From: Mycoplana rhizolycopersici | GTDB lineage: Bacteria > Pseudomonadota > Alphaproteobacteria > Rhizobiales > Rhizobiaceae | Assembly: GCF_013378445.1 (NCBI RefSeq) | Contig: NZ_JABXYK010000008.1 | Coordinates: 62,001-126,000, forward strand | Length of the DNA: 64,000 nucleotides | Direction: 5' to 3' | Part shown: piece after piece, positions 21,367-32,702 of the stretch | Numbering within the stretch: the first letter of the stretch is position 1 | How the letters are laid out: each line of letters starts with the position of its first letter | Notes under the pieces: generated by a model | Told to the model about the DNA's origin: nothing | The model's database searches: none | Seen by the model: only the letters and a program-made list of their open reading frames with translations | Position numbers and translations under genes: made by a program

Positions 21367-22227
21367 CTAAGCGTGAATGCCCATCGCACTGCGGATCGCT
21401 TCCGCAGTCGGATCGTTGTTGAAGCGGACCACCCGCCCCACATTCGCAATTTCCCGCTCATGCACAACCCGGTCGCGACCTGCCACCTTGGCGAGATAAA
21501 GTGCCCGGTCGGCATGGGAAAAGATCTCATCGAAGCTTCGTCCGGGCAGCCAGTCCGCAATGCCGGCGGATATCGTGACGGAGACGGAGGCTTCACCCGC
21601 AGCAATCGGTCTGTCGCCGACGGCCTGGCGCAGCGCCTCGACGAAACCCATTGTTTCCTCGGGCGACAGCCCGCAGACGAGCACCGCAAACTCCTCGCCG
21701 CCAATGCGCGAAACGATATGCCCGCCGCCGGACCGATCTTCGAGCTGTGCGGCAATCGCAACGATGACATCGTCGCCGGCTGCATGCCCCAGGCTGTCGT
21801 TGATCGACTTGAAGCGATCGACATCGAGAATGACCAGGGCGACGGGCGAAACGGCCGTCTCGCATGCCTTGAGAAACGCGCGGCGGTTGAGGAGGCCCGA
21901 CAGCGAGTCGGTCTTGCTCAACCGCTCGAACTCGGCATGCGAAACCGACAGCTCGTAGACCGCAAGCCCGACGACATAGTAGGCGGTGAAAGCAACCGTC
22001 AGCGCGACGAACGGCGTCAGCACCGTCGCGATGACGAGCGCATCGAAAAGATCGTAAGGCAGCAGTCCGGCCGCAGACAAGAAAAGATGCGCCGACACGT
22101 TCATGCCATAGGCCAGAACGGTGATGCGCAACGCCATCGCGGCGGAACGGCGCGCGACCTGCCCGCGCGAGGAAAACTCCCCGAGCGACAGCTGCCGGTT
22201 CACCCACGATTTCACCCGTTCGCTCAT
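21367..22227 (-). CDS. Membrane-associated GGDEF diguanylate cyclase
   Basis: 286 aa. Two hydrophobic spans near residues 30-55 and 60-90 precede a GGDEF domain (about 110-275): KTDSLSGLLNRRAFLKAC, LDVDRFKSINDSLGHAAGDDVI, and the active-site loop RIGGEEF, which fits an active cyclase making c-di-GMP from two GTP. No RxxD inhibitory site is present five residues before GGEEF (the residues there are SGGGHIVSR), so product inhibition through that site is unlikely. No sensory domain is seen besides the membrane part. The start follows GGAGGCTGAG. Confidence 0.92.
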   Translation of the reverse strand: MSERVKSWVNRQLSLGEFSSRGQVARRSAAMALRITVLAYGMNVSAHLFLSAAGLLPYDLFDALVIATVLTPFVALTVAFTAYYVVGLAVYELSVSHAEFERLSKTDSLSGLLNRRAFLKACETAVSPVALVILDVDRFKSINDSLGHAAGDDVIVAIAAQLEDRSGGGHIVSRIGGEEFAVLVCGLSPEETMGFVEALRQAVGDRPIAAGEASVSVTISAGIADWLPGRSFDEIFSHADRALYLAKVAGRDRVVHEREIANVGRVVRFNNDPTAEAIRSAMGIHA

Positions 22228-22493
22228 CTCAGCCTCCAGATGGCGGGCGCACGTTAGTTGCCTGTCGTTAATAATTTGGGCGGTTTAGCGCATGAATTCT
22301 TGCACGCATAAATCGAAACAATTGCAGGGTCCGGTTGAAAATGTCGCGACACATTGCCGAATGTCGTAAAAATTATCTTGGTGTGTCCGCTTGCGCACTT
22401 TTGTTGTTTCGCAATTCAGCCGCATGCCTTAAAGCACGCCGGAACGCCCATCCCAAGAGGGCGTCGTAACATCCACAACAAGGCAAGAGTACA
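22228..22493. promoter_or_regulatory. Divergent promoter region, GGDEF gene and MFS transporter
   Basis: 266 bp, AT-rich compared with the rest, serving both divergent genes. A perfect 10-bp palindrome TGTCGCGACA lies at 22342-22351 and a related half TGTCG about 20 bases on; it may be an operator. No gene is seen. Confidence 0.4.
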
Positions 22494-23798
22494 ATGAGTG
22501 ACACTTCATCGACGGTGTCACCGACCGCTACGCATTCGACTACCTCCGCCATCAATTCCCCGGCGCGTGTCCTTTTTGCAAGCCTGGTCGGTACGACCAT
22601 CGAATTCTTTGATTTCTACGTATACGCCACCGCCGCCGTGCTGGTCTTCCCGACGCTGTTCTTCCCGAACAACGATCCGACCACGGCGCTGCTCGCCTCC
22701 TTCGCGACCTTCTCGATTGCCTTCTTCGCCCGTCCGCTCGGCGCAATCGTGTTCGGCCACTATGGCGACCGCATCGGCAGAAAGACGACGCTCGTGGCAG
22801 CTCTCCTGACCATGGGCATTTCCACCGTCGTCATCGGCCTGCTGCCGTCCTATGAAACCATCGGCGTGCTCGCACCGCTGCTTCTGGCGCTGTGCCGGTT
22901 CGGCCAGGGCTTCGGTCTCGGCGGCGAATGGGGCGGCGCGGTGTTGCTCGCCACGGAAAATGCCCCTCCGGGCAAGCGCAGCTGGTATGGCATGTTCCCG
23001 CAACTCGGCGCCCCCGTCGGCCTGTTCCTGTCTTCCGGCGTATTCTGGGTCCTGCTTCATTTCATGTCGCAGGAATCGCTGCTCGCCTGGGGATGGCGCG
23101 TGCCGTTCATCGCCTCGATCGCGCTGATCGCCGTCGGCCTCTGGGTTCGCCTGTCGATCACCGAGACCCCGGCGTTCCAGAAGGCCATCGACAAGAAGGA
23201 ACGCGTGGAAGTTCCCGTCGTGGAGCTCTTCCGCAACCACAAGCGCAGCCTGGTGCTCGGCACCTTCGTGGCGCTCGCGACCTTCGTGCTGTTCTACATC
23301 GGCTCGGCCTATCTGCTTTCCTACAACGTCAAGGTGCTGCAGATTCCCTTCGTCGAGGCACTGGAAATCCAGCTTCTCGGTTCGGTGCTCTTCGGTATCT
23401 TCATCCCGATCGCCGGTAAGCTGGCCGAAAAGCTCGGCCGCCGCGAAGTCCTGATCGCGACCACCGTCCTGATCGGCATCTTCTCGTTCTTCCTGCCTGG
23501 CCTGATGACGAGTGGCGAAAGCGGCATCTTTGTCTTCGTGATCGTCGGCATGGCGCTGATGGGCATGACCTACGGCCTCATCGGCACGGCGCTGGCGGCC
23601 CCCTTCCCTACGAAGGTGCGCTACACGGGATCGTCGATCACGTTCAACTTCGCCGGCATTTTCGGCGCATCGCTTGCGCCCTACATTGCGACCTATCTGC
23701 AGGCCAACTACGGCATGACCTATGTCGGCTACTACCTCGGCATCGCCGCCGTGATCACACTCGCCTGCATCCTGCTTTCGGGCAAGGAAGAGGTCTGA
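22494..23798 (+). CDS. MFS transporter, metabolite:H+ symporter (MHS) type
   Basis: 434 aa, 12 hydrophobic spans. The N-terminal pattern VGTTIEFFDFYVYATAAVLVFPTLFFP and the loop GHYGDRIGRKTTLVAALL are hallmarks of the MHS branch (ProP, ShiA, KgtP relatives), and GRRE after span 8 (LAEKLGRREVLI) is the repeat of that loop. The solute (a carboxylate, shikimate or betaine are options) cannot be told from sequence. A strong terminator follows. The gene faces murB, interrupting the dcw cluster. Confidence 0.88.
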   Translation: MSDTSSTVSPTATHSTTSAINSPARVLFASLVGTTIEFFDFYVYATAAVLVFPTLFFPNNDPTTALLASFATFSIAFFARPLGAIVFGHYGDRIGRKTTLVAALLTMGISTVVIGLLPSYETIGVLAPLLLALCRFGQGFGLGGEWGGAVLLATENAPPGKRSWYGMFPQLGAPVGLFLSSGVFWVLLHFMSQESLLAWGWRVPFIASIALIAVGLWVRLSITETPAFQKAIDKKERVEVPVVELFRNHKRSLVLGTFVALATFVLFYIGSAYLLSYNVKVLQIPFVEALEIQLLGSVLFGIFIPIAGKLAEKLGRREVLIATTVLIGIFSFFLPGLMTSGESGIFVFVIVGMALMGMTYGLIGTALAAPFPTKVRYTGSSITFNFAGIFGASLAPYIATYLQANYGMTYVGYYLGIAAVITLACILLSGKEEV

Positions 23799-23821
23799 CC
23801 CTCTTCGCCTCCTGCAACGAG

Positions 23822-23856
23822 AAACGCCGCGGCATTGCCGCGGCGTTTTCTTTTGC
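23822..23856 (+). terminator. Rho-independent terminator between the MFS gene and murB
   Basis: AACGCCGCGGC at 23823-23833 pairs perfectly with GCCGCGGCGTT at 23837-23847, followed by TTCTTTT. It may also stop the convergent murB transcript. Confidence 0.85.
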
Positions 23857-23874
23857 GATCAAGTCAGAGACAAC

Positions 23875-24849
23875 TCAGGCCGTGGCGCGGCCGAGGAATT
23901 CCTTGATCTCGTAGCCGGGCATGAAATTGCCGACGCGCTTGATCTCCCATTGCAGCATGACACCGGAATGTTCCAGCACGCGGCTGCGAACCGTCTCGCC
24001 GAGATATTCCAACTCGTAGCCCGTCGCCTGCCCTGTGTTGATCATGAAGTTGCAGTGCATGGGCGACATCTGCGCCCCGCCGATCATCAGCCCGCGGCAG
24101 CCGGCCTCGTCGATCAGCTTCCAGGCCGAATGCCCGTCCGGATTCTTGAACGTGGAGCCGCCGGTCTTCTCGCGGATCGGCTGCACCGTTTCGCGGTGCT
24201 GGCGCACGGCGTCCATCTTTTCGCGAATTTCGCCCCTGTCGCCGGCATGCCCCTGGAAGACGGCGTGGGTGAAGATCAGCCCGTTCGGCGCCTTCGAGTG
24301 GCGGTAGCTATAGCCCATGTCGGCGTTCGAAAGCACATAGGTATTGCCCTTGCGATCGACCGCATGCACCTCGGCGACAAGGTCCTTCGTCTCGCCGCCA
24401 TTCGCGCCGGCATTCATGCGCAGCGCGCCGCCGATCGAGCCGGGGATACCGTAGTAAAACTCGAAGCCGGCGATGCTGTTGTCGAGCGCCATCGCGGCGA
24501 TGTTCTTGTCCGGGCAGATCGCGCCGGCCTTGATCCTGTTGTCGCCCATCAGTTCGAGATCGCCGAACCCCTTGGCGGACAGGCGCACGACGACGCCGCG
24601 GATGCCCCCGTCACGCACGAGCAGGTTCGAACCGACGCCGACGACCATGACCGGAACCTCTTCCGGCACGAGCTTCAGGAAGGTCACCAGATCATCCGTG
24701 TCGTGCGGCTGGAACATCAGTTCCGCCAGCCCGCCGGCACGGAACCAGGTGACGCGGTCCATCGGCGCATCCGGCGTCAGCCTGCCGCGCACTTCCTTGA
24801 TGCCGTCGCCCAGAGACGCCAGCAATTTCCCGCCATCCACCTGCTTCAT
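23875..24849 (-). CDS. murB: UDP-N-acetylenolpyruvoylglucosamine reductase MurB
   Basis: FAD enzyme that reduces the enolpyruvyl group to make UDP-MurNAc. 324 aa from the start at 24849 ([14 protein letters not shown]), preceded by AGGA. Landmarks: [35 protein letters not shown] (FAD binding), [21 protein letters not shown], and [10 protein letters not shown] with the catalytic Ser. The ATG overlaps the murC stop (ATGA). It is last in the mraZ-to-murB run. Confidence 0.97.
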   Translation of the reverse strand: MKQVDGGKLLASLGDGIKEVRGRLTPDAPMDRVTWFRAGGLAELMFQPHDTDDLVTFLKLVPEEVPVMVVGVGSNLLVRDGGIRGVVVRLSAKGFGDLELMGDNRIKAGAICPDKNIAAMALDNSIAGFEFYYGIPGSIGGALRMNAGANGGETKDLVAEVHAVDRKGNTYVLSNADMGYSYRHSKAPNGLIFTHAVFQGHAGDRGEIREKMDAVRQHRETVQPIREKTGGSTFKNPDGHSAWKLIDEAGCRGLMIGGAQMSPMHCNFMINTGQATGYELEYLGETVRSRVLEHSGVMLQWEIKRVGNFMPGYEIKEFLGRATA

Positions 24850-26261
24850 GCCGTCTTTCCTGAAATGCCGTCCAATTCGTTCGGCAGCGCCGCCGCCCAA
24901 TAGGTGATGCTGCCTGCCCCCAAGAGAACCACAAAGTCGCCCGGATTAGCAATGGCGCCAATGGTGGAGGCGAGCTTCTCCGGCCCTTCCAGGAACCGGG
25001 CATCGCGATGACCACCCGACTTGATCCGAGAAACCAGCGTTTCTGCGGAAATCCCCTCGATCGGTTCTTCTCCCGCGGCATAAATCGGCGCGATCAAAAT
25101 CGTGTCAGCGTCGTTGAAGCAGCCGGCAAATTCCTCGAACAGGCTGTGCACGCGCGTGTAGCGATGCGGCTGATGCACGGCGATGATTCGCCCCTGGCAT
25201 GCCTCGCGAGCGGCACGCAGCACCGCCTTGATCTCGACTGGATGGTGGCCGTAGTCGTCGTAGACGCTCACCCCGTTCCAGGTGCCCGTCAGCGTGAAGC
25301 GCCGCTTCACCCCGCCGAAGGAAGCGAGGCCGCGGGCGATGTCCTCGGGCGACATGCCGAGCCGTTGCGCCACGGCGATCGCAGCCGTCGCGTTCGACAC
25401 ATTGTGGCGGCCGGGCATCGGCAGGCGCAGCCCCTTAAGCTCGATCACCTGGCCGGTGCGGCGCCTGCGGATCTCCACGTCGAAGACCGAGGTCGCGCCG
25501 TCCATGCGCACATTGCCGAAGCGGACGTCGGCCTGCGGGTTCTCGCCGTAGGTGATGACCTTCCGGTCCTCGATACGGCTGACCATGGCCTGGACTTCCG
25601 GATGGTCGAGGCACATCACCCCGAAGCCGTAGAAGGGAACGTTCTCGACAAACTGGCGGAAGGCGGCACGAACCGCGTCGAAACTTCCGTAGTGGTCCAG
25701 GTGCTCTGGGTCGATGTTCGTCACGACGGCGACGTCGGCGGGAAGCTTCAGGAAGGTTCCGTCAGACTCGTCCGCCTCCACCACCATCCATTCGCCCTCG
25801 CCCATGCGGGCGTTCGTGCCGTAGGCGTTGATGATGCCGCCGTTGATCACGGTCGGATCCAGGCCGCCGGCATCGAGCAAGGCTGCGACCATGGATGTGG
25901 TCGTCGTCTTGCCGTGGGTGCCGCCAATGGCGATCGCGTTGCGGAAACGCATCAGCTCCGCCAGCATCTCCGCGCGGCGCACGACCGGCAGAAGCTTCTC
26001 GCGGGCGGCGATCAGTTCCGGATTGTTCTTCTTGATAGCGGTCGAGACGACGACGACTTCGGCATCGCCAAGGTTCTCCGCCTTGTGGCCGACGAAGACC
26101 TCGATGCCCTTGTCGCGCAGCCTCTGCACGTTGGCGCTATCGGACTGGTCGGAGCCCTGGACGCGATGGCCGAGATTGTGCAGCACCTCGGCGATGCCGC
26201 TCATGCCGATCCCGCCGATCCCGATGAAATGAACGAGCCCTATGCTCTTCGGCATCTTCAT
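24846..26261 (-). CDS. murC: UDP-N-acetylmuramate--L-alanine ligase MurC
   Basis: Adds L-Ala to UDP-MurNAc with ATP. 471 aa from the start at 26261 ([17 protein letters not shown]), which overlaps the murG stop by 4 bases; the much longer open frame upstream is the other strand register of murG. Rossmann-like [18 protein letters not shown]-loop [17 protein letters not shown] (about 110-126) and [16 protein letters not shown] are all in place. Length is normal. Confidence 0.98.
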   Translation of the reverse strand: MKMPKSIGLVHFIGIGGIGMSGIAEVLHNLGHRVQGSDQSDSANVQRLRDKGIEVFVGHKAENLGDAEVVVVSTAIKKNNPELIAAREKLLPVVRRAEMLAELMRFRNAIAIGGTHGKTTTTSMVAALLDAGGLDPTVINGGIINAYGTNARMGEGEWMVVEADESDGTFLKLPADVAVVTNIDPEHLDHYGSFDAVRAAFRQFVENVPFYGFGVMCLDHPEVQAMVSRIEDRKVITYGENPQADVRFGNVRMDGATSVFDVEIRRRRTGQVIELKGLRLPMPGRHNVSNATAAIAVAQRLGMSPEDIARGLASFGGVKRRFTLTGTWNGVSVYDDYGHHPVEIKAVLRAAREACQGRIIAVHQPHRYTRVHSLFEEFAGCFNDADTILIAPIYAAGEEPIEGISAETLVSRIKSGGHRDARFLEGPEKLASTIGAIANPGDFVVLLGAGSITYWAAALPNELDGISGKTA

Positions 26262-27382
26262 GGCCGTTCTCCCTTGAATTCTTCGATCGTCTTGCCGCTC
26301 GCAATAGCCTCTACCATCCCCGCGAGCAAGCGCGCGGCGTCCGGCTTTCCTGCCTTTCGGGCGCTGGACGCCATCTCCGCCAGCCGATCGGGGTTCTTCA
26401 TCGCTTCCGCGATGATGGTCGAGAGTTTCTCCGGGGAAAGCTCGGACTGCGCGATCACCTTTGCGCCGCCGGTGGCGGCAAGGGCTGCGGCATTGGCTGC
26501 CTGGTCGTGATCCAGCGCATAGGGATAGGGAACGAGAATGGCCGGACGGCCGATCACGGAGATCTCCGAGACCGTCGAAGCTCCCGAGCGGCAGACGACG
26601 AGATGCGCCTTGGCAAGACGATCGGCCATGTCGGTGAAGAACGGCGACACCTCGGCAGCTATCCCGAGCTTGCCGTAGATCGCCTCCACCCCTTCCCTGT
26701 CTTCCGGACGCGCCTGCTGGGTCAGGTGCAGGCGGGCACGCTTGCCTTCGTGCAGGCGGCAGATCGCCTGCGGAACGGCATTGGAGAAGAATTGTGCTCC
26801 CTGGCTGCCGCCGAACACGACGAGCCGGAACTCGCCGCCCGCCTCGGGGGGGGCATAAGGCACGGTTGCGGCGGCGATGACGGCGGGCCGCACAGGATTT
26901 CCGGTCACCACCGTCTTTGCAGCATAGGGGCCTTGCCCCTCCGGCAGAAAGCCGCCGGCGATCGCCTGCACGCGGGCGGCAAGCGCCTTGTTGGCGCGCC
27001 CCATCACCGCGTTCTGCTCGTGGATCATCGACGGAATGCCCATGCCGGTTGCAGCAAGGAGCGGCGGCAGCGTCGGATAGCCGCCGAAGCCGACGACCGC
27101 ACTCGGGTGAAGCCGCGACATCAGCCGCCGGGCAGCGCGAAGCCCCTTCCAAAGCGTCCAGAGCGACGAGGCAACCTTGACCGGGTTTTTCGAACCTATC
27201 GTCGCCGATGGCACGACGTGAATTTCGTCTGCCGGGAACTTGCCGGCGAAGCGCTCCGCCCGGCTGTCGGTCACGAGATGCACGGACCAGCCGTTCGCCT
27301 TGAGCTCGTGCGCAAGGGCTTCGGCCGGAAACAGATGGCCGCCGGTACCCCCGGCGGCGAGAAGGATGATGCCTTTTGCCAT
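26258..27382 (-). CDS. murG: UDP-GlcNAc: undecaprenyl-PP-MurNAc-pentapeptide GlcNAc transferase MurG
   Basis: Peripheral membrane glycosyltransferase that converts lipid I to lipid II. 374 aa. N-terminal [17 protein letters not shown] (about 11-27), [33 protein letters not shown], and the C-terminal UDP-binding segment [35 protein letters not shown] are canonical. It begins 4 bases after ftsW. Confidence 0.97.
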   Translation of the reverse strand: MAKGIILLAAGGTGGHLFPAEALAHELKANGWSVHLVTDSRAERFAGKFPADEIHVVPSATIGSKNPVKVASSLWTLWKGLRAARRLMSRLHPSAVVGFGGYPTLPPLLAATGMGIPSMIHEQNAVMGRANKALAARVQAIAGGFLPEGQGPYAAKTVVTGNPVRPAVIAAATVPYAPPEAGGEFRLVVFGGSQGAQFFSNAVPQAICRLHEGKRARLHLTQQARPEDREGVEAIYGKLGIAAEVSPFFTDMADRLAKAHLVVCRSGASTVSEISVIGRPAILVPYPYALDHDQAANAAALAATGGAKVIAQSELSPEKLSTIIAEAMKNPDRLAEMASSARKAGKPDAARLLAGMVEAIASGKTIEEFKGERP

Positions 27383-27386
27383 TCCG

Positions 27387-28541
27387 TTACTCCGCAGGCG
27401 CGACCATGCCCGAACGGAACAGGCTGCGCTCGGTGGCGCGCTTTTCCGGCCGGTGTCGGGTCAGTGCCAGGATGAAGCCGGCCGTGACGCAGATCGCCGT
27501 CATCGACGAACCGCCGTAGGAGATCAGCGGCAGCGTCATGCCCTTCGCCGGCAGCAGTTCAAGGTTCACGCCGACATTGATCATCGACTGGGTGCCGATC
27601 AGGAGTACCAGTCCGGCGACGGCGAATCGGGTGAAGTCGTTGCGTTCCTTGAAAGCGTGGTTCAACCCGCGCAGGACGACGAATGCGAACACCGCCACGA
27701 TGATCATGCAGAAGATGATGCCGAATTCCTCCGCCGCGACGGAGAAGATGAAGTCGGTGTGGCTGTCGGGGATGATGCGCTTCACCACGCCCTCGCCCGG
27801 CCCCTTGCCGAACCAGTCACCGCGGATGATCGCCTCCCGTGCGGTATCGACCTGGAACGTGTCGCCCTCGCCGGTGAGGAAGCGGTCCACACGGCCGGCC
27901 ACGTGGTCGAACATGTAGTAGGCGACGGCGAATCCGCCGAGCGCCACGCTGCCGAGCAGGATGATCCAGATCCAGGGCATGCCGGCCATGAAGAACATCC
28001 CGCCCCAGACGGCGGTGACGAGGATCGTCTGGCCAAGGTCGGGCTGGGCGACCAGCAGTGCCGCCACGATGCCGTAGAGCAGGATGGCGAAAAGGTTGCC
28101 GGGGATTTCCGGCTGCCGGGCATGTTCGGAGAAGAGCCAGGCGCAGATCACGACGAAGGCGGGCTTCATGAACTCCGACGGCTGGATCGACAGGCTGCCG
28201 ATCGAGAGCCAGCGCCGCGCACCCTTGACCTCGATGCCGAAGAACAGCGCCAGCACCATGGCGGCCAGCGACAAGATCAGCAGGATAGCCGCCGTTCGCC
28301 GCACTTGCCGGGGAGACAGGAACGAGATCGCCACCATCGTCGCGATCGCCGGCACCAGGAACAAGGCATGGCGCTTGACGAAGTGGAAGCTGTCGAGGTT
28401 CAGGCGCTCGGCCACCGCGGGGCTTGCCGCAAACGACAGCATGAAGCCGATCCCCATCAGGAGGATGAAGGCGGCGAGAAAGAACCTGTCTATTGTCCAG
28501 AACCAGTCGGCTACCGGACCACGCTCGGCACGACTAACCAT
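27387..28541 (-). CDS. ftsW: Peptidoglycan glycosyltransferase FtsW (SEDS family)
   Basis: Polytopic lipid II polymerase of the divisome. 384 aa, about ten membrane spans. Family landmarks: [28 protein letters not shown]-like [37 protein letters not shown] and the terminal [28 protein letters not shown] lies 8 bases before the ATG. It is placed between murD and murG as in most proteobacteria. Confidence 0.97.
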   Translation of the reverse strand: MVSRAERGPVADWFWTIDRFFLAAFILLMGIGFMLSFAASPAVAERLNLDSFHFVKRHALFLVPAIATMVAISFLSPRQVRRTAAILLILSLAAMVLALFFGIEVKGARRWLSIGSLSIQPSEFMKPAFVVICAWLFSEHARQPEIPGNLFAILLYGIVAALLVAQPDLGQTILVTAVWGGMFFMAGMPWIWIILLGSVALGGFAVAYYMFDHVAGRVDRFLTGEGDTFQVDTAREAIIRGDWFGKGPGEGVVKRIIPDSHTDFIFSVAAEEFGIIFCMIIVAVFAFVVLRGLNHAFKERNDFTRFAVAGLVLLIGTQSMINVGVNLELLPAKGMTLPLISYGGSSMTAICVTAGFILALTRHRPEKRATERSLFRSGMVAPAE

Positions 28542-28552
28542 GGCACATCCCC

Positions 28553-29956
28553 CTAACCGTTGGTCTCTATCAGCATGGTCACGCCCGGAAGCGCTGCTAC
28601 ATGGCCGACGAAGGCATCACCTCTGACCTCGAAGTTCTTGTACTGATCGAAGCTTGCGCAAGCCGGGGAGAGCAGAACGGCGACCGGACCGGCTCCGTCC
28701 CTCTCCGCATCCGAAGCGGCATGCCCCACGGCCCGCTCCAGCGTGCCGGAAATTTCGTAAGGTACGCTCGCGCCGAGGGTGGCGGCGAACGCCGCGGCGG
28801 CCTCGCCGATCAGATAGGCCTTGGCGATCTTCGGAAAGAAGCCGCTAAGGCTGGCGATCCCGCCCTCCTTCGGAAGTCCGCCCGCGATCCAGTAGATACG
28901 CTCGTAGCTCGAAAGCGCAGGCGCGGCCGCCTCCGCATTGGTCGCCTTGCTGTCGTTGACGAAGACGACCTGGTTTTTGCGGCCGACCGGCTGCATGCGA
29001 TGCTTGAGGCCGGGAAACGACGTTAGCCCCGCGCGGATATGCTCCTCGCTGACGCCGACCGCCAGGCACGCCGCAATCGCGGCTGCCGCGTTCTGGGCGT
29101 TGTGGCTGCCACGCAGGGTCTGGATCGGCGACAGATCGACCAGTTCGCGGGTACCGCCGCCGTGCGCAAGGCGAATATGCGTACCCTCGGCATAAAGCCC
29201 TTCCGCGACAGGCTGGCGGCGTGAAATGCGCACGACCTTCGTGCCGGCGCGTTCGACCCGATCGGCGATCATGGTGGTGAAGCTGTCGTCGACGGCGACG
29301 ATTGCCGTGTCGCTGCCGGCGACCAGGCGTTCCTTGATGTCGGCGTAGTGCTGCATCGTCCCGTGCCGGTCGAGATGGTCCGGCGTCAGGTTCAGCAGGA
29401 TACCGGCGGTCGGATCGATCGTCGGGGCCAGGTCGATCTGGTAGGAGGAGCACTCGACCACGTAGAAGCGGCCCGCCTTCGGCGGATCGAGCGTCAGCAC
29501 GGCCGTGCCGATATTGCCGCCCAGTTGAGTATCCAGGCCGCTCGCCTTGAGGATATGCGCGATCAGTGCCGTCGTGGTCGACTTGCCGTTGGTGCCGGTA
29601 ATCGCGATGAAGGGGCAATCGGGCGCATGCGCGCGCCGCTCGCGGACGAACAGCTCGACGTCGCCGATGATCTCGACGCCGGCCGCGCGCGCCAGATCGA
29701 CGCTCCAGTGCGGCTTGGGATGGGTCAGCGGCACGCCGGGCGACAGAACGAAGGCCGCAATGCCGCTCCAGTCGAGCTTGCGAAGATCCCCCGTGACGAT
29801 GCCAGCCGACGCGGCCTTGGCTACACTATCGGGATTGTCGTCCCAGGCTATGACCTTCGCGCCGCCCTCCACGAGCGCCTGTGCCGTCGCAAGGCCGGAG
29901 CCTCCGAGACCGAAGAGCGCAACGTTTCTGTCCTTGAGCGTCGTGACCGGGATCAT
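28553..29956 (-). CDS. murD: UDP-N-acetylmuramoylalanine--D-glutamate ligase MurD
   Basis: Adds D-Glu to UDP-MurNAc-L-Ala. 467 aa. N-terminal nucleotide fold [18 protein letters not shown]-loop [18 protein letters not shown] (about 117-134), GMKHRMQ-like [28 protein letters not shown], and a final [20 protein letters not shown], all MurD-specific. It lies 4 bases after mraY and 11 bases before ftsW. Confidence 0.97.
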   Translation of the reverse strand: MIPVTTLKDRNVALFGLGGSGLATAQALVEGGAKVIAWDDNPDSVAKAASAGIVTGDLRKLDWSGIAAFVLSPGVPLTHPKPHWSVDLARAAGVEIIGDVELFVRERRAHAPDCPFIAITGTNGKSTTTALIAHILKASGLDTQLGGNIGTAVLTLDPPKAGRFYVVECSSYQIDLAPTIDPTAGILLNLTPDHLDRHGTMQHYADIKERLVAGSDTAIVAVDDSFTTMIADRVERAGTKVVRISRRQPVAEGLYAEGTHIRLAHGGGTRELVDLSPIQTLRGSHNAQNAAAAIAACLAVGVSEEHIRAGLTSFPGLKHRMQPVGRKNQVVFVNDSKATNAEAAAPALSSYERIYWIAGGLPKEGGIASLSGFFPKIAKAYLIGEAAAAFAATLGASVPYEISGTLERAVGHAASDAERDGAGPVAVLLSPACASFDQYKNFEVRGDAFVGHVAALPGVTMLIETNG

Positions 29957-29960
29957 CGGA

Positions 29961-31061
29961 TCACCGCAGTTTCAGGGTCGAGAGACCGACGAGCGCGAGG
30001 ATGACCGCGATGATCCAGAAGCGGATCACCACCTGGCTCTCCGTCCAGCCCTTCTTCTCGAAGTGATGGTGGATCGGCGCCATCAGGAAGACGCGCTTGC
30101 CGGTCAGCTTGAACGAGCCGACCTGGATGATGACGGACAGCGTTTCCATCACGAACAGGCCGCCGATGATGGCCATGACGATCTCATGCTTGGTGGCGAC
30201 GGCGACCGTGCCGATCAGGCCGCCAAGCGCCAGCGAACCGGTATCGCCCATGAAGATTGCGGCCGGCGGCGCGTTGAACCAGAGGAAGCCGAGGCCGGCA
30301 CCAATCACCGCACCGAGGATGACGGCCAGTTCACCCGTACCGGGGATGAAATGGATCTGCAGGTAGTTTGCAAAGACGGCATTGCCGGCGAGGTAGGCGA
30401 TCACACCGAACGATGCGGCCGAAATCATGACCGGGACCGTGGCAAGCCCGTCGAGGCCGTCCGTCAGGTTCACGGCATTGCCCGCCGCGACGATGACGAA
30501 TCCGCCGAAGAAGACGAAGAACAGCCCGAGATTGAGCAGAAGGTCCTTGGCGAACGGGAACGCGACCGACGAGCCGAGCGTCGATCCATCAGGGCCGGCG
30601 GCGATGGCGGCCCGCATCATGAAGTAGGTCGCAATACCGGCGATAATGAATTCCAGCCCGAGCCGCGCCTTTCCGGAAAAGCCCTTGTCGGTCTGCTTCG
30701 TCACCTTCAGGTAGTCGTCGTAGAAACCGATGGCGCCGAAGCCGAGGGTCACGAGCAGCGTCGCCACGACGTAGATGTTCGAAAGATCCGCCCACAGAAG
30801 CGAGCTGCCGACGATGCCGGCGAGAATCATGATCCCGCCCATGGTCGGCGTGCCGGCTTTCTTGAAATGCGTCTGCGGCCCGTCCGCGCGGATCGGCTGG
30901 CCCTTGCCCTGGCGCACGCGCAGGGATGCGATGATGGCCGGCCCGAACAGGAAGACGATGGCCGCGGAAGTAAACAGCGCTGCGCCCGTGCGGAACGTGA
31001 TGTAGCGAAAGAGGTTGAAGATCTGGATTTCTTTCGCCAGTTCGACAAGCCAAAGCAGCAT
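29961..31061 (-). CDS. mraY: Phospho-N-acetylmuramoyl-pentapeptide-transferase MraY
   Basis: Integral membrane enzyme that makes lipid I from UDP-MurNAc-pentapeptide and undecaprenyl phosphate. 366 aa from the start at 31061 ([16 protein letters not shown]), the usual length; the longer frame to 31217 extends beyond the conserved N-terminus. Diagnostic motifs: [32 protein letters not shown] (Mg-binding DD), [13 protein letters not shown] and [13 protein letters not shown]. Ten membrane spans. Confidence 0.98.
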   Translation of the reverse strand: MLLWLVELAKEIQIFNLFRYITFRTGAALFTSAAIVFLFGPAIIASLRVRQGKGQPIRADGPQTHFKKAGTPTMGGIMILAGIVGSSLLWADLSNIYVVATLLVTLGFGAIGFYDDYLKVTKQTDKGFSGKARLGLEFIIAGIATYFMMRAAIAAGPDGSTLGSSVAFPFAKDLLLNLGLFFVFFGGFVIVAAGNAVNLTDGLDGLATVPVMISAASFGVIAYLAGNAVFANYLQIHFIPGTGELAVILGAVIGAGLGFLWFNAPPAAIFMGDTGSLALGGLIGTVAVATKHEIVMAIIGGLFVMETLSVIIQVGSFKLTGKRVFLMAPIHHHFEKKGWTESQVVIRFWIIAVILALVGLSTLKLR

Positions 31062-31268
31062 TCTGGAATTATCCCCAAAGGTTCTGCAGGGGCGCAGCCG
31101 GACGAATACCGCCCATCGCAACGTCCCCGCACAAGTGTCGAAATTGGAAGCGCAAGAGCGACGTGCCCTGGCTATCCCCTCGCGCAGGCACCGGGGCAGA
31201 AAATCGCCCGCCGCCATGCGCCAATGCCATTCATCAAAACGCCGCGCACCCGGAGGTCACGCGGCGCA

Positions 31269-32702
31269 TCATTCTGCGCGCTCCGTGTCGGAGAATGCCT
31301 CGTACTTGTCAAGCAACGCCGAGACGATCCGGCTAAAACCGGTCGATTTCGACGATTTGACCACAAGGACGTCACCCGGACGCACCGCTTCAAGAGCAAA
31401 TTGGCTCATCGCATCGGCGTCACTGCGATATTCCACCCGCGCACTGTCGCCGATTGCCGCATTAAGTGCTGCCATTTCCGGCCCGCCGATCCAGACGTCC
31501 TCGATACCGGCTTCGGCCAGGGGCTCCGCCAGCTCCGCATGCACATCGGAGGAGAACTCGCCCATTTCCAGCATGTCGCCGAGGACGGCGATGCGTCGCC
31601 CGTCCTTGCCGGGGACCGCATCGCGCAGAAGCGAGATCGCCGCCCGCATCGACGCCGGATTGGCGTTGTAGCTGTCGTCGATGAGCGTGAAATAACTGTT
31701 GCCGATCGACAGCCGGTAGCGTCGTCCCCGCCCCTTCTCCGGCTGCATCGTCGCAAGCGCGTGCATGACCTTCTCTATATCTGCGCCCACGACATGCGCC
31801 GCACCGAGGACCGCCACCGCATTCTCAGCGATGTGACGTCCGGGAGCGCCCATCGGGATCTCCAGCGTCTGCCCGCCGATGGATGCCCAAAGCACGTTGT
31901 GCTGCGCGCCGGCCACGAACTCGATCAGGCGGAATTCCGCCTGCGGGTCCGCGCCGAACGTGTGGATATGCTCGACACCGGCTGCTTTCGCGGCTTTCTC
32001 CAGAATGGGGAACTGGGCGTTGTCGAGGTTGAGCAGCGCATGCCCGCCCGGCGCAAGCCCTTCGAAGATCTCCGCTTTTGCCAGCGCGATCTCGTCGATG
32101 CTGGCGAAATTGCCGAGATGGGCAGCAGCGATCGTCGTGATGATGGCCACATGCGGCCGCACCATCTTCACCAGCGGCCGGATCTCGTCGGCGTGGTTCA
32201 TGCCGATTTCGAAGACGCCGTAGGCGGTGGTCTCCGGCATGCGCGCCAGCGTCAGCGGCACGCCCCAGTGGTTGTTGAACGAGGCGACCGAGGCATGCAC
32301 CGGCCCGCAGGCCGAAAGCGCGTGCCGCAGCATCTCCTTCGTGGTCGTCTTGCCGACCGAACCGGTGACGGCGATCACCTTGGCGCCGCTGCGGTCGCGC
32401 GCGGCACAGCCGAGGTCGATCAGTGCCTGCAGTACGTCGTGCACCACGAGCATCGGCGCGGTCAGCCGGCCGAGTGCGGGCAATTTGCCCTCGCTCACGA
32501 CGAGGAGAGCGGCCCCGTTGGCATGGGCCAGGCTTGCGAAATCATGCCCGTCCACCCGGTCGCCCTTGATGGCGAAGAAGGCCTCGCCCGGGCTGATCGA
32601 GCGGCTGTCGATGGAAATGCCGGTGATGCCGGCCGGCAGGTTGCCGATAGGGCGGCCATGGGTTGCCGCCACGAGATCCGGAAGTGTCCACAAACGGGTC
32701 AA
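31269..32702 (-). CDS. murF: UDP-MurNAc-tripeptide--D-alanyl-D-alanine ligase MurF
   Basis: Adds D-Ala-D-Ala to the precursor. 477 aa. The start is a TTG at 32702 ([15 protein letters not shown]); GGAGGAG lies 8 bases upstream and the TTG overlaps the murE stop (TTGA). P-loop [18 protein letters not shown] (about 113-130), [26 protein letters not shown] and [15 protein letters not shown] are MurF landmarks. It is separated from mraY by about 200 bases without a gene. Confidence 0.97.
   Translation of the reverse strand: MTRLWTLPDLVAATHGRPIGNLPAGITGISIDSRSISPGEAFFAIKGDRVDGHDFASLAHANGAALLVVSEGKLPALGRLTAPMLVVHDVLQALIDLGCAARDRSGAKVIAVTGSVGKTTTKEMLRHALSACGPVHASVASFNNHWGVPLTLARMPETTAYGVFEIGMNHADEIRPLVKMVRPHVAIITTIAAAHLGNFASIDEIALAKAEIFEGLAPGGHALLNLDNAQFPILEKAAKAAGVEHIHTFGADPQAEFRLIEFVAGAQHNVLWASIGGQTLEIPMGAPGRHIAENAVAVLGAAHVVGADIEKVMHALATMQPEKGRGRRYRLSIGNSYFTLIDDSYNANPASMRAAISLLRDAVPGKDGRRIAVLGDMLEMGEFSSDVHAELAEPLAEAGIEDVWIGGPEMAALNAAIGDSARVEYRSDADAMSQFALEAVRPGDVLVVKSSKSTGFSRIVSALLDKYEAFSDTERAE

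Noticed and set aside
26262-27152. Possible N-terminal fusion upstream of MurC in the same frame
   Set aside because: The extension is Arg/Ala/Gly-rich and coincides with murG in another frame; MurC has a normal start with a 4-base overlap at 26261.
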